Assembly (NCBI GenBank): GCA_963974935.1
Contig: CAXBEV010000012.1
Span: 47,421 to 111,420, forward strand
Reading direction: 5' to 3'
Length of the DNA stretch: 64,000 nt
Source of the DNA: UBA4479 sp963974935
Lineage (GTDB): Bacteria > Pseudomonadota > Alphaproteobacteria > Rhodospirillales > Casp-alpha2
Shown piece by piece: positions 51,323 through 59,612 of the stretch. Within the stretch, counting starts at the first letter, position 1, and every line of letters starts with the position of its first letter. The translations under genes were made by a program, and so were the position numbers. The notes beneath the pieces were generated by a model. The model made no database searches, was not told where the DNA came from, and saw only the letters and a program-made list of their open reading frames with translations.

Positions 51323-53408
51323 TGTTTGAAGCCTCCGCGCTGATGTTCTGTCCCGCAGCGAGTGCCATCCGTCGCTCGCGTTTTTTTCTTTTCGCCACCA
51401 AAGGCGGACAAATATGATCATCCACATAGTAGGTCTGGCATTCCAGGCAATGAATGCATTCGTTGGGGTTGATCTCACCGGTCGGATGGATCGCCTGTAC
51501 GGTGCATCGTTCGCTGCAAATTTGGCATTCATGGCCACATTGGTGGCGGCGTCGCAACCAATTGAACATGCGTAGCCGTGCCGGAATCGCCAAAGCCGCG
51601 CCTAGCGGACACAGATAACGACAGAAGAATCGCTCAATGAACAATCCGGCGAGGAGAAGCCCTGCGACATATAAGACAAAAGGCCAGGTGCGCATAAAAG
51701 TCATCGTGATTGCGGTCTTAAAAGGTTCGACCTCGGCCAGCAATGTCGCTTCGCGGATCGTATGCAGTGATGTTGCAAACAGCCCGATGAATATAATGTA
51801 TTTGATTGCCCATAACCGTTCGTGAACGGCGAACGGCACTTGAAGTTGTGGCACGCGAAGGCGCCGCGCTGCGGCATTCATCAGTTCTTGCAAGGCACCG
51901 AATGGACAAAGCCAGCCGCAATAAACGCCACGCCCCCAAAATAGTAAAGTGACGGCGACGTATCCCCAAAGAATGAAGATCAGCGGATCGACGAGAAAAT
52001 ATTCCCAGCGGAATTCGTCCAACAGGGCATGTGCAAAGGTCAAGACTTGCAGCACCGACAACTGCCCACCTGCATACCAGCCAAGCCAAACGAGAACGAT
52101 ACCGAGGAAGATCAGTCGGCCGGCATCACGAAAACGACGATAGCGGACCAGCTTGTCTTGAAAAACCAAAACGCCTGTTAGAATGGTAAGCAAGGTGAGG
52201 ACGCCGGCAATTCTGCCGCGCCGCTCCTCCCAAATGGATTGCCAAAGCGGCATGGTTTGTTCGTCCATCGGGGCCGTAGCGACCGATGGCGTCGTGGCCG
52301 CGATGTAAGCGCTGGGAAGACGGTAGTCGAGGGTAAATGTTGCGACCTTGGTGGCGCCGGTGTCTGTGTCATGCCGAAAGAACAATTCGAGACGCCACGG
52401 ATGAGCCGGCTCAAAGCCCGTATCTATAGGCAGAATAAAGCGGGCAATCTCGCGAAACTCGGGGGCCCCCGTCGCTTTGAGTAACCCGACGTTTTCGTAC
52501 ATGTCGCGATATAGGAGAATCGTTTTTTCGCCTTGGACAATTTGTATTCGGTCGAATACGCCGGTCTTGCGATACTGCCGCCCTTTGAACGAATAATACC
52601 CATTGGCGGCAATAAGGATCGCGTTGTCGTTGGCACCAAGCGACGAAAACAATTGCTGGTGCTCACGTGTACCCAATAAGTTTCCGCCGATGCGTGCGGG
52701 CGTCAGCAGTGCGGCATAGAGATCAATGAACAAATCGTTGGCTTTGCCTTGGGTATCGATTTCAGCTGAGACGTCTGCGAATGTTAACCGCTTTCTTTGA
52801 ACGGCTCTCTCGGCGATCAGGTCGCCCCAACTGGCGCTGGTGAACGCTCGGCGCAATAACGATAGGCTCGTCGTGGACGCCGTGCGGGCTCGTAGAACAG
52901 ACCGGGCAGCTCTAATGACGGCATCTTGGATGACGGCACTTGATATGGTGGCCCCGGAAATAGCGTCTGGCGCATCAGCGGCATGCCGAAGGCGGCGGGC
53001 TGTTGGTGCCAGAACGTCGAGACCGGCGAACCCGCTGACAAACTGTTGTAAATCTTGGTCCGATATACCGATTACGAGGATGGGTTCGTTATGCTGACGC
53101 AGATGGGCACCGGTTATTTTTCCTTCAAGCGTAACGCCGACCAGGACGTCAATGACCTCGCCACCATATCCAGTCGATCCGACGACTGCAGCCGTTGATA
53201 GTACATACCCTGCATGACGTCCGTCGACGAACGCGGCGGCGGCGGGCGGCTCGCCGCTGAAGGCGCCGATGCGCTCGGCATTTGGAAATACCTTTGCCAG
53301 AATATCGTTCGCTATATCGTCCGCTATATTGCTGCTATGGGCTGGAAGCACCGAGAGCACAATGATGAAAGCGACACTCGCCAAGCGTATACTCGTCCAT
53401 ATTCTCAT
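51315..53408 (-). CDS. nirI: NirI/NosR-type membrane flavo-iron-sulfur protein
   Basis: The 697-residue protein has a signal peptide, a periplasmic FMN-binding domain with the flavinylation motif DAISGAT (target Thr154), then a membrane part of about five helices with CxxxCP motifs (VYCGWLCPFGA and FFCRYLCPLGA). A C-terminal two-[4Fe-4S] ferredoxin follows (CGHECQICSERC and CIHCLECQTY). NosR serves N2O reductase, whereas its paralogue NirI is needed for nirS expression or activity in Paracoccus and lies divergent from nirS, as here. No nosZ is in the window, so NirI fits better. The ApbE-like gene that would flavinylate it follows with an 8-base overlap. Confidence 0.85.
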   Translation of the reverse strand: MRIWTSIRLASVAFIIVLSVLPAHSSNIADDIANDILAKVFPNAERIGAFSGEPPAAAAFVDGRHAGYVLSTAAVVGSTGYGGEVIDVLVGVTLEGKITGAHLRQHNEPILVIGISDQDLQQFVSGFAGLDVLAPTARRLRHAADAPDAISGATISSAVIQDAVIRAARSVLRARTASTTSLSLLRRAFTSASWGDLIAERAVQRKRLTFADVSAEIDTQGKANDLFIDLYAALLTPARIGGNLLGTREHQQLFSSLGANDNAILIAANGYYSFKGRQYRKTGVFDRIQIVQGEKTILLYRDMYENVGLLKATGAPEFREIARFILPIDTGFEPAHPWRLELFFRHDTDTGATKVATFTLDYRLPSAYIAATTPSVATAPMDEQTMPLWQSIWEERRGRIAGVLTLLTILTGVLVFQDKLVRYRRFRDAGRLIFLGIVLVWLGWYAGGQLSVLQVLTFAHALLDEFRWEYFLVDPLIFILWGYVAVTLLFWGRGVYCGWLCPFGALQELMNAAARRLRVPQLQVPFAVHERLWAIKYIIFIGLFATSLHTIREATLLAEVEPFKTAITMTFMRTWPFVLYVAGLLLAGLFIERFFCRYLCPLGAALAIPARLRMFNWLRRRHQCGHECQICSERCTVQAIHPTGEINPNECIHCLECQTYYVDDHICPPLVAKRKKRERRMALAAGQNISAEASNND

Positions 53409-53488
53409 ATGCCGATTATCCGCGAAACGGCATGCCAAGCCTTGATCACGGTTAAGCGACGGCGGTGCTGTTTCCGAAAGACCCTACC

Positions 53489-53502
53489 TTAACCAAGGTT
53501 AA
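53489..53502. promoter_or_regulatory. FNR/DNR-type motif TTAAC-N4-GTTAA between nirI and nirS
   Basis: TTAACCAAGGTTAA is the most symmetric of the three sites; the palindrome extends to CCTTAACC-AA-GGTTAAGG. It is centred about 75 bases before the nirS start. A TTTATC at 53523-53528 could be the -10, placing the site about 40 bases before the transcription start, the usual activating position for FNR-type regulators. The divergent nirI may share it. Confidence 0.75.
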
Positions 53503-53570
53503 GGCGCGGTCTCGGCCCTACCTTTATCGTTTCTGTATATTCGCAAAGTGAACGGGCAGGAGCAGGACTG

Positions 53571-55301
53571 ATGAAACGGACTATTTTTTCAGTGGCAGTC
53601 GCCGCCACTCTGACATTCGGACTCGCGACCGCGATGGCGGCGGAATCCAAAAAACATGGCGCAACGCCGGGTGACCGTTATGAACCGAGCCTGGACGTGC
53701 TTGGTGATCAACCGATGGAGCAGCCGGGCACGAAGCCTGGTGAGATGCCGCTGTCGGTGACGCAATTCGAGCAGGCTAAGCAGATATATTTCGAACGGTG
53801 CGCTGGTTGTCATGGCGTGCTCCGCAACGGTGCGACGGGACCGAACTTGACCACCCAGATCACCAAGGAACGCGGTTTCGAGGCGCTGCGCGATTTTATT
53901 ACTTACGGCTCACCGGGGGGTATGCCCAATTGGGGCACGTCGGGTGATTTAACGGCCGATCAAATTGATTTGATGGCGCGCTATTTACTCGTCGAGCCGC
54001 CGCAGCCGCCAGAATTTGGCATGCCCGAAATCTTGGCGACGTGGAAGCTTATAGTGCCGGTCGACAAACGCCCGACCAAGCAGATGAACAAACTCGATCT
54101 CGACAATCTGTTTGTGGTCACGCTTCGTGATTCCGGGGAGATCGCCCTGATCGATGGCGGTACTAAGAAGATCGTGAAGATCATAAAAACGGGTTATGCC
54201 GTACATATTTCACGACCATCTGCGTCTGGACGATATGTCTTTACCATTGGTCGTGACGCCAAGATCAGCCTTGTTGATCTGTGGATGCCGGAACCGACGA
54301 CGGTTGCGGAAATCAAGGTCGGCGCCGAGGCGCGGTCCGTCGAGACATCGAAAATGAAGGGTTGGGAAGATAAGTACGCCATCGCCGGTGCCTATTGGCC
54401 GCCGCAGTACGTCTTGATGGATGGTGTTACGTTGGAACCCAAAAAGATCGTTTCAACGCGTGGCATGACATACGACACACAAGAGTATCATCCGGAACCA
54501 CGTGTTGCCGCAATCGTCGCGTCGCACTATCACCCTGAGTTTGTGGTCAACGTTAAGGAAACCGGTCACATCCTGATGGTCAACTACTCCGACCTGAAGA
54601 ACCTCAAAGTGACCGACATCGAAGCTGAGCGCTTTCTGCATGACGGTGGATTTGATTCGACGGGACGGTATTTCCTTGTTGCCGCGAATGCCCGCAACAA
54701 AGTAGCGGTCGTCGACACGAAGGAAAATAAGCTTGTTGCCTTGATTGAGACCGGCATTAAGCCTCACCCAGGTCGGGGTGCCAACTTTGTGCATCCGAAG
54801 TTCGGTCCGGTGTGGGCAACCAGCCACCTTGGCGATGAGACCATTGCGCTGATCGGCACGGACCCGGTCGGTCATCCTGATCAGGCATGGAAAGTCGTGC
54901 AGACTCTCGAAGGCCAAGGCGGCGGCGCGCTGTTCGTCAAGACTCACCCAAAATCCAAGCATCTGTACATCGATACGCCGTTGAATCCTGAGGCGGAACT
55001 CGCATCTTCCGTGGCCGTGTTCAATATCGCCGACATGGCTAAGGACGAGCCCAAGTACACGGTGCTGCCGATCGGCGATTGGTCGGGAATTACCGAGGGT
55101 GTGCGCCGCGTCGTGCAGGGTGAATACAACGTGGCTGGCGACGAAGTCTGGTTTTCGGTCTGGAATGCCAAAAATCAGGAATCGGCGATCGTTATCGTTG
55201 ATGACAAGACGCTAAAGAAGAAAGCGGTCATCCGTGACAAACGGTTAGTGACGCCGACGGGTAAGTTTAACGTCTTTAATACGCGAAACGACGTTTACTA
55301 A
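53571..55301 (+). CDS. nirS: Cytochrome cd1 nitrite reductase
   Basis: NirS reduces nitrite to NO in the periplasm. The 576-residue precursor has a signal peptide (FSVAVAATLTFGLATAMA), a cytochrome c domain with CAGCH (Cys77-His81), and an eight-bladed d1-heme propeller from about residue 160 to the end. The propeller contains the active-site histidine region HYHPEF and GGFDSTGRYFL. Length and architecture match the Paracoccus/Pseudomonas enzymes. GCAGGAGCAGG precedes the ATG. The gene is followed by a strong hairpin and the heme d1 biosynthesis genes nirE to nirN. Confidence 0.97.
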   Translation: MKRTIFSVAVAATLTFGLATAMAAESKKHGATPGDRYEPSLDVLGDQPMEQPGTKPGEMPLSVTQFEQAKQIYFERCAGCHGVLRNGATGPNLTTQITKERGFEALRDFITYGSPGGMPNWGTSGDLTADQIDLMARYLLVEPPQPPEFGMPEILATWKLIVPVDKRPTKQMNKLDLDNLFVVTLRDSGEIALIDGGTKKIVKIIKTGYAVHISRPSASGRYVFTIGRDAKISLVDLWMPEPTTVAEIKVGAEARSVETSKMKGWEDKYAIAGAYWPPQYVLMDGVTLEPKKIVSTRGMTYDTQEYHPEPRVAAIVASHYHPEFVVNVKETGHILMVNYSDLKNLKVTDIEAERFLHDGGFDSTGRYFLVAANARNKVAVVDTKENKLVALIETGIKPHPGRGANFVHPKFGPVWATSHLGDETIALIGTDPVGHPDQAWKVVQTLEGQGGGALFVKTHPKSKHLYIDTPLNPEAELASSVAVFNIADMAKDEPKYTVLPIGDWSGITEGVRRVVQGEYNVAGDEVWFSVWNAKNQESAIVIVDDKTLKKKAVIRDKRLVTPTGKFNVFNTRNDVY

Positions 55302-55314
55302 ACCTGTCAACGAC

Positions 55315-55356
55315 GGCAGGGACCGGTGGGTCTAACTCCACCTGCCGGTCCCTGCC
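55315..55356 (+). terminator. Strong hairpin between nirS and nirE
   Basis: GGCAGGGACCGG (55315-55326) pairs with CCGGTCCCTGCC (55345-55356), a perfect 12-bp stem with an 18-base loop that can form a second small helix (GGTGG/CCACC). No T-tract follows, so it may act as a partial terminator or as a 3' stabiliser. Either fits much higher expression of nirS than of the downstream biosynthesis genes. Confidence 0.75.
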
Positions 55357-55380
55357 TGCGATCACTGAAAGGATAAGAAC

Positions 55381-56193
55381 ATGTTGCGCAGCAACTCAGC
55401 CGAAGATGAAAGCGCAATGGTCTATCTGGTGGGGGCAGGGCCTGGCGATCCTGATCTTCTGACACGCCGGGCACATACCCTGATCGGAAAGGCCGATGTG
55501 GTGGTTTATGACCGCTTGGTGTCACCGGAAATTCTCTCGTTAATTCCTACGGGTACGGCACGGATCAACGTTGGAAAGCAACCTAAGTCGCATCCCATTC
55601 CTCAAGAAGAAATCAACGCTTTATTGGTGTCATTAGCATGCGACGGACGTGTCGTTGTCCGCCTCAAAGGCGGTGACCCGTTTATGTTTGGCCGTGGCAG
55701 TGAGGAAGCGGCTCATTTAGAGGGCAACAATATTCCCTATGTCGTCGTTCCAGGTGTGACGTCGGCATCCGGTTGTGCTGCCGCTGCGGGCGTGCCGCTG
55801 ACACACCGCGGCGTGGCCAGCGGCGTTAGATTTGTTACCGGCCATTGCCGCGAGAATATGGAACTCAATCTTGACTGGGATGGATTAGCCGACCCAGACA
55901 CCACGTTGGTAATCTACATGGGGGTTGCCAACATGGCGCAGATCGCCATCCGTTTGATCACCCACGGGTTGCCCGCGTCGACGCCGGCGATGGCGGTGAG
56001 TCAGGGGACGACACCGCGACAGCAATGCCTCGTTTCGACGCTTGGTGAAATCGCCAATGCCACTGCCGACGCGGCACTGCCGTCTCCGGTCATGTTTATT
56101 GTCGGGCGGGTCGTCGGGCTTAATGGTGATCTGGGAGGAGAACTTGGCGATGAAGCCCTTATGGCTAATCGTGTTGCGGCACACTACGGCTAG
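55381..56193 (+). CDS. nirE: Uroporphyrinogen-III C-methyltransferase (NirE)
   Basis: The 270-residue SAM-dependent enzyme methylates uroporphyrinogen III at C2 and C7 to precorrin-2, the first step toward heme d1 here. Motifs: VYLVGAGPGDPDLLTRRAH at the start, DVVVYDRLVSPEIL, VVRLKGGDPFMFGRGSEEA, VPGVTSASGCAAAAGVPLTHRG and VIYMGVANM. The ATG at 55381 follows AAGGATAAG. The 3' end overlaps the next gene by 44 bases. Confidence 0.95.
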   Translation: MLRSNSAEDESAMVYLVGAGPGDPDLLTRRAHTLIGKADVVVYDRLVSPEILSLIPTGTARINVGKQPKSHPIPQEEINALLVSLACDGRVVVRLKGGDPFMFGRGSEEAAHLEGNNIPYVVVPGVTSASGCAAAAGVPLTHRGVASGVRFVTGHCRENMELNLDWDGLADPDTTLVIYMGVANMAQIAIRLITHGLPASTPAMAVSQGTTPRQQCLVSTLGEIANATADAALPSPVMFIVGRVVGLNGDLGGELGDEALMANRVAAHYG

Positions 56194-56515
56194 ATGTGCG
56201 GGAGGGATGGCTTCATTACTCGTCGCTGCCGCGTTTGTCGGTAGTGTTCAGGCGGATCCGATTTCGGCTGAACGACGTGCCAGTCTTGACCACTTGCTGC
56301 GCCATGACTGTGGGTCGTGTCATGGCATGACATTGCAAGGCGGGCTTGGTCCAGCGTTGCTGCCGGAGCAGCTTGCCGATTGGGATATCGATGGCCTTGT
56401 CGCGGCGATTCTTGCCGGAAATCCAGAACGGGCGATGCCCGCGTGGGATGGGTTGCTGAGCGATGCCGAAGCGCGATACCTCGCTGAGCGGATAAAAAAG
56501 GGAGTATCGAATTGA
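56150..56515 (+). CDS. nirC: Periplasmic cytochrome c55x (NirC)
   Basis: The 121-residue protein starts at ATG 56150 after GGGAGGAG, inside the end of nirE. It has a signal region (MASLLVAAAFVGSVQA) and one heme motif CGSCH (Cys54-His58), followed by LGPALLPEQLADW and a helical end with MPAWDGLLSDAEA. NirC is a small cytochrome c that can reduce NirS and has been linked to heme d1 maturation. The following nirF gene starts on its stop codon. Confidence 0.9.
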   Translation: MKPLWLIVLRHTTARCAGGMASLLVAAAFVGSVQADPISAERRASLDHLLRHDCGSCHGMTLQGGLGPALLPEQLADWDIDGLVAAILAGNPERAMPAWDGLLSDAEARYLAERIKKGVSN

Positions 56516-57711
56516 TGCTGAGGTTTGCCAAAAATATCCGAACAACAGTAATGACGCTGATGTTCATTTTCGGCCTCGTCACCATATCGCATGCGGAGTC
56601 TTTATTTCGTGGCACTGGCGATCTCGGCATCATTGTTGAACGTGCCTCGGGAAGTGTCGCGATTATTGAGACCACCGACATGACGATGCTTGGCCGCGTC
56701 GAAGGTTTGGGTGATCTCAGTCATGCATCTGCCGTGTTCTCACGCGATGGCCGTTTTGCCTACGTTTTTGGGCGCGATGGCGGCTTAACCAAGGTGGATC
56801 TGCTGTCTGCCACAATTTCGAAGCGGATCATGCAGTCCGGCAACAGCATCGGCGGGGCGATATCACAGGACGGTTCGTTGATCGCGGTATCAAACTACAA
56901 ACCCGGTGGTGTTCGCGTCTTCGATGCCAAAACCCTGGTTGCTGTCGCCGATATCCCGGCAACCACCGATGATGGAACGTTGTCTAAGGTCGTCGGTCTT
57001 GTCGATGCACCCGGCCAACAGTTCGTTTTCAGCCTTTGGGATGCGGGCGAGATCTGGCTCGCCGACTTTATGGACCGCAACAAACCCAAGATTCGTAAAT
57101 TCAAAAACATCGGCACCAATCCTTATGATGCGCTGATCACTTCTGACGGACGTTATTACGTTGCCGGCCTGTTTGGTGAGGATGGTCTTGCGAAGCTTGA
57201 TCTTTGGCTGCCGGATACTGGGGTAACACGAATTCTCGACGGTTACGGACGTGGTGAACAGAAGCTCCCGGTCTACAAAATGCCGCACCTTGAAGGATGG
57301 GCGAAGGCGGGTAATTACTTGTTCCTTCCGGCGGTTGGGCGTCACGAAGTTCTTGTCGTCGATGCCGCCACCTGGAACGAGGTTGGCCGTATCCAAGTGC
57401 ATGGCCAGCCAATCTTCGTCGTCGCCCGCCCAGATGGGCGTCAGGTATGGGTTAACTTCGCGCATCCATTGAACGATACGGTGCAGGTCATCGACGTGCC
57501 GAGCCTGCAAATCGTCCATAGCTACACACCAGGCAAAGCTGTGCTGCATATGGAATTTACCCCGCGCGGCGAACAGGTCTGGATTTCAGTCCGCGACGAG
57601 GATCGAGTCGACGTCTACGACACCCGTACGATGGACAAATTGAAAAGTCTACCTATCGATAAGCCGAGCGGTATTTTTCTTTCCGCGCGAGCCGGAAAGA
57701 CGGGGTTGTGA
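56515..57711 (+). CDS. nirF: Heme d1 biosynthesis propeller protein NirF
   Basis: The 398-residue protein has a signal peptide (about residues 1-30, ending SHA) and a beta-propeller related to the d1 domain of NirS (VVGLVDAPGQQFVFSLWDAGEIW, VHSYTPGKAVLHMEFTPRGEQVWISVRD). NirF acts in the periplasm in a late step of heme d1 formation, described as a dihydro-heme d1 dehydrogenase. I chose ATG 56515, which overlaps the nirC stop by one base; a TTG at 56512 is also in frame. It ends one base before the nirD start. Confidence 0.9.
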   Translation: MLRFAKNIRTTVMTLMFIFGLVTISHAESLFRGTGDLGIIVERASGSVAIIETTDMTMLGRVEGLGDLSHASAVFSRDGRFAYVFGRDGGLTKVDLLSATISKRIMQSGNSIGGAISQDGSLIAVSNYKPGGVRVFDAKTLVAVADIPATTDDGTLSKVVGLVDAPGQQFVFSLWDAGEIWLADFMDRNKPKIRKFKNIGTNPYDALITSDGRYYVAGLFGEDGLAKLDLWLPDTGVTRILDGYGRGEQKLPVYKMPHLEGWAKAGNYLFLPAVGRHEVLVVDAATWNEVGRIQVHGQPIFVVARPDGRQVWVNFAHPLNDTVQVIDVPSLQIVHSYTPGKAVLHMEFTPRGEQVWISVRDEDRVDVYDTRTMDKLKSLPIDKPSGIFLSARAGKTGL

Positions 57712-57712
57712 A

Positions 57713-58159
57713 ATGCCTCTAAGCGAGAATGAGCGCCTTGTCGTCAATGCCTATCAGCATGATTTTCCGCTGCATCCGCGTCCCTTTGCGGAGATGGCCG
57801 ATAAGTTAGGTATGTCGGAAGAAAGCGTACTTGCGATTGTCGGTGATTTACGTGAACGGGGCATATTATCGCGTGTTGGTGCGGTGATCGCGCCCAACCG
57901 TGTTGGCGCAAGCACGCTCGCCGCCATGTCGGTGCCAGCGGCACAGTTGGAGGAAGTGGCACGGCGAGTCAGCGAGCGGCCCGAGGTCAATCACAATTAT
58001 GAGCGCGAACACACACTGAACCTATGGTTCGTCGTTGCTGCTGCCGACCGGACTGCGGTGCTGCGGACCTTGGATGAGATCGCAAACGAGACGGGATTTG
58101 AGGCGATCGAACTGCCGTTGCTCAAGGCTTATCACATTGATTTGGGTTTTACGATATGA
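57713..58159 (+). CDS. nirD: Siroheme decarboxylase subunit, A-type (NirD)
   Basis: The 148-residue AsnC/Lrp-like protein belongs to the NirD/L/G/H family, which decarboxylates siroheme to 12,18-didecarboxysiroheme. The A-type signature HNYEREHTLNLWFVV is present with its histidine pair (NHNYEREH). The N-terminal helix-turn-helix is degenerate and not for DNA binding. It overlaps the next gene by 4 bases. Confidence 0.9.
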   Translation: MPLSENERLVVNAYQHDFPLHPRPFAEMADKLGMSEESVLAIVGDLRERGILSRVGAVIAPNRVGASTLAAMSVPAAQLEEVARRVSERPEVNHNYEREHTLNLWFVVAAADRTAVLRTLDEIANETGFEAIELPLLKAYHIDLGFTI

Positions 58160-59106
58160 CGGCGCTTGATGCCATTGACCGTGAGTTGTTGGCACATGTT
58201 GCTGACGGCATCCCTTTGGTTGCAGAACCGTACGCCGAGATTGCGAGTCAGATGGGCATTGACGCGGCAGACGTGATTAAACGCCTAGAACGGTTGCGCC
58301 GGGACGGAGTCATTAAGCGCTTTGGCTTAGTGGTCCACCATCATGAACTGGGCTACAAGGCGAATGCGATGGTGGTTTGGGATGTGCCGGACGAGAAGAT
58401 TGATGCGCTTGGCAAAAAGCTCGCAGCTTATGGGTTTGTTACCTTGTGTTATCATCGCCCGCGTCGGCTGCCACAGTGGCCATTCAATCTGTTTTGCATG
58501 GTGCATGGCAAAGATCGCGACACCGTTCGGCAGCAGATCGCCGCGCTTAACGACGAGACTGAAATTGGGTCCTATCCCAATGCAGTCCTGTTTAGCCGAC
58601 GCCGTTTTAAGCAATGTGGCGCGCGTTATGGTGCCGGATCGCCGTCGGCGGATGTCATTCCGCTTGATCCCATCGATCGACGTATCGTCAACGGGCTACA
58701 AGGTGGGTTTCCAGTTTCAAAAAGACCGTTTTTTGAAGCCGCTGAAAAACTCGACATCGCTGAGGGCGATCTGATCAGCCGCTTAGAAGTATTATGTGAA
58801 AGCGGTGTGCTGTCGCGTTTCGGCCCCATGTTCAATGCCGAAAAGTTAGGTGGTGATGTTACGCTGGCGGCGATGGCGGTACCAAAAAATTCTTTTGATC
58901 GAGTCGCCGATGTCGTTAACGCACATCCTGAAGTCGCACACAATTATGCACGCGATCATCGGCTTAATATGTGGTTCGTATTGTCGGTGGAGCGACCAGA
59001 GCAAATCGATGAGGTGATTGCCGAGATCGAAACCGAAACTGGCCTCCCTGTTTTTTCAATGCCGAAACAGGAAGAATATTACGTCGGGCTAAAGGTCGAA
59101 ATATGA
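58156..59106 (+). CDS. Fused siroheme decarboxylase, B-type (NirL-like) + A-type (NirG-like)
   Basis: The 316-residue protein contains two complete AsnC-like domains. The first (about 1-150) has the B-type signature LCYHRPRRLPQWPFNLFCMVHG (H100 and W108 regions). The second (about 168-316) has the A-type signature HNYARDHRLNMWFVL (H262/H268 region). In Pseudomonas and Paracoccus nirL and nirG are separate; here they are one chain without an internal stop. Gene order nirD, nirL-G, nirH matches the standard D-L-G-H. It overlaps nirD and nirH by 4 bases each. NirDL fusions are known elsewhere, but this order is L then G. Confidence 0.85.
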   Translation: MTALDAIDRELLAHVADGIPLVAEPYAEIASQMGIDAADVIKRLERLRRDGVIKRFGLVVHHHELGYKANAMVVWDVPDEKIDALGKKLAAYGFVTLCYHRPRRLPQWPFNLFCMVHGKDRDTVRQQIAALNDETEIGSYPNAVLFSRRRFKQCGARYGAGSPSADVIPLDPIDRRIVNGLQGGFPVSKRPFFEAAEKLDIAEGDLISRLEVLCESGVLSRFGPMFNAEKLGGDVTLAAMAVPKNSFDRVADVVNAHPEVAHNYARDHRLNMWFVLSVERPEQIDEVIAEIETETGLPVFSMPKQEEYYVGLKVEI

Positions 59107-59603
59107 ACAAGGCCATGGGAATGCCGCCAATTGATGAGATCGACCGCCGTATTATCCAACAAACACAGGATGGTTTGCCACTTGTGCAGGCCCCTTATCA
59201 GGCCGTTGCCGAAGCACTTGGACTCGCGGCTGAAGACGTGATCGAACGTATTCAGCGGATGCAAGAGACCGGTGTGATCAGACGCATCGGCGCGGTGCCG
59301 AATCATTACCGGCTCGGTGTGCGCGCCAACGGCATGTCCGTCTGGGATGTCGACGATGTTCATGTGCGGGCCGCTGGGGCTGAGGTTGGTGCGCTTGATT
59401 TCGTATCGCATTGCTATCGTCGTCCGCGCCATTTGCCGGATTGGCCGTACAATTTGTTCGCCATGGTGCATGGCCGTCGCCGCGACGAGGTCGAGGTCCA
59501 GGTTGCTGAGATCGCCCGCTTGCTTGGCGCACGCTCGCGGCGTCATGAAATTCTCTACAGCACGCGTATTCTCAAAAAGACCGGCCTTCGGCTCGCCACA
59601 TAG
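59103..59603 (+). CDS. nirH: Siroheme decarboxylase subunit, B-type (NirH)
   Basis: The 166-residue protein has the B-type signature SHCYRRPRHLPDWPYNLFAMVHGR and an N-terminal AsnC-like helix bundle (IDEIDRRIIQQTQDGLPLV). It partners an A-type subunit, either the second half of the fusion upstream or NirD. The start ATG at 59103 overlaps the upstream stop (ATGA). It is followed by nirJ after 9 bases. Confidence 0.9.
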   Translation: MNKAMGMPPIDEIDRRIIQQTQDGLPLVQAPYQAVAEALGLAAEDVIERIQRMQETGVIRRIGAVPNHYRLGVRANGMSVWDVDDVHVRAAGAEVGALDFVSHCYRRPRHLPDWPYNLFAMVHGRRRDEVEVQVAEIARLLGARSRRHEILYSTRILKKTGLRLAT

Positions 59604-59612
59604 GAGTATTCG

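Noticed and set aside
51315..53408. NosR, the N2O-reductase accessory protein
   Set aside because: No nosZDFY genes are in the window, and the divergent position next to nirS with an ApbE-like partner matches NirI-NirX.
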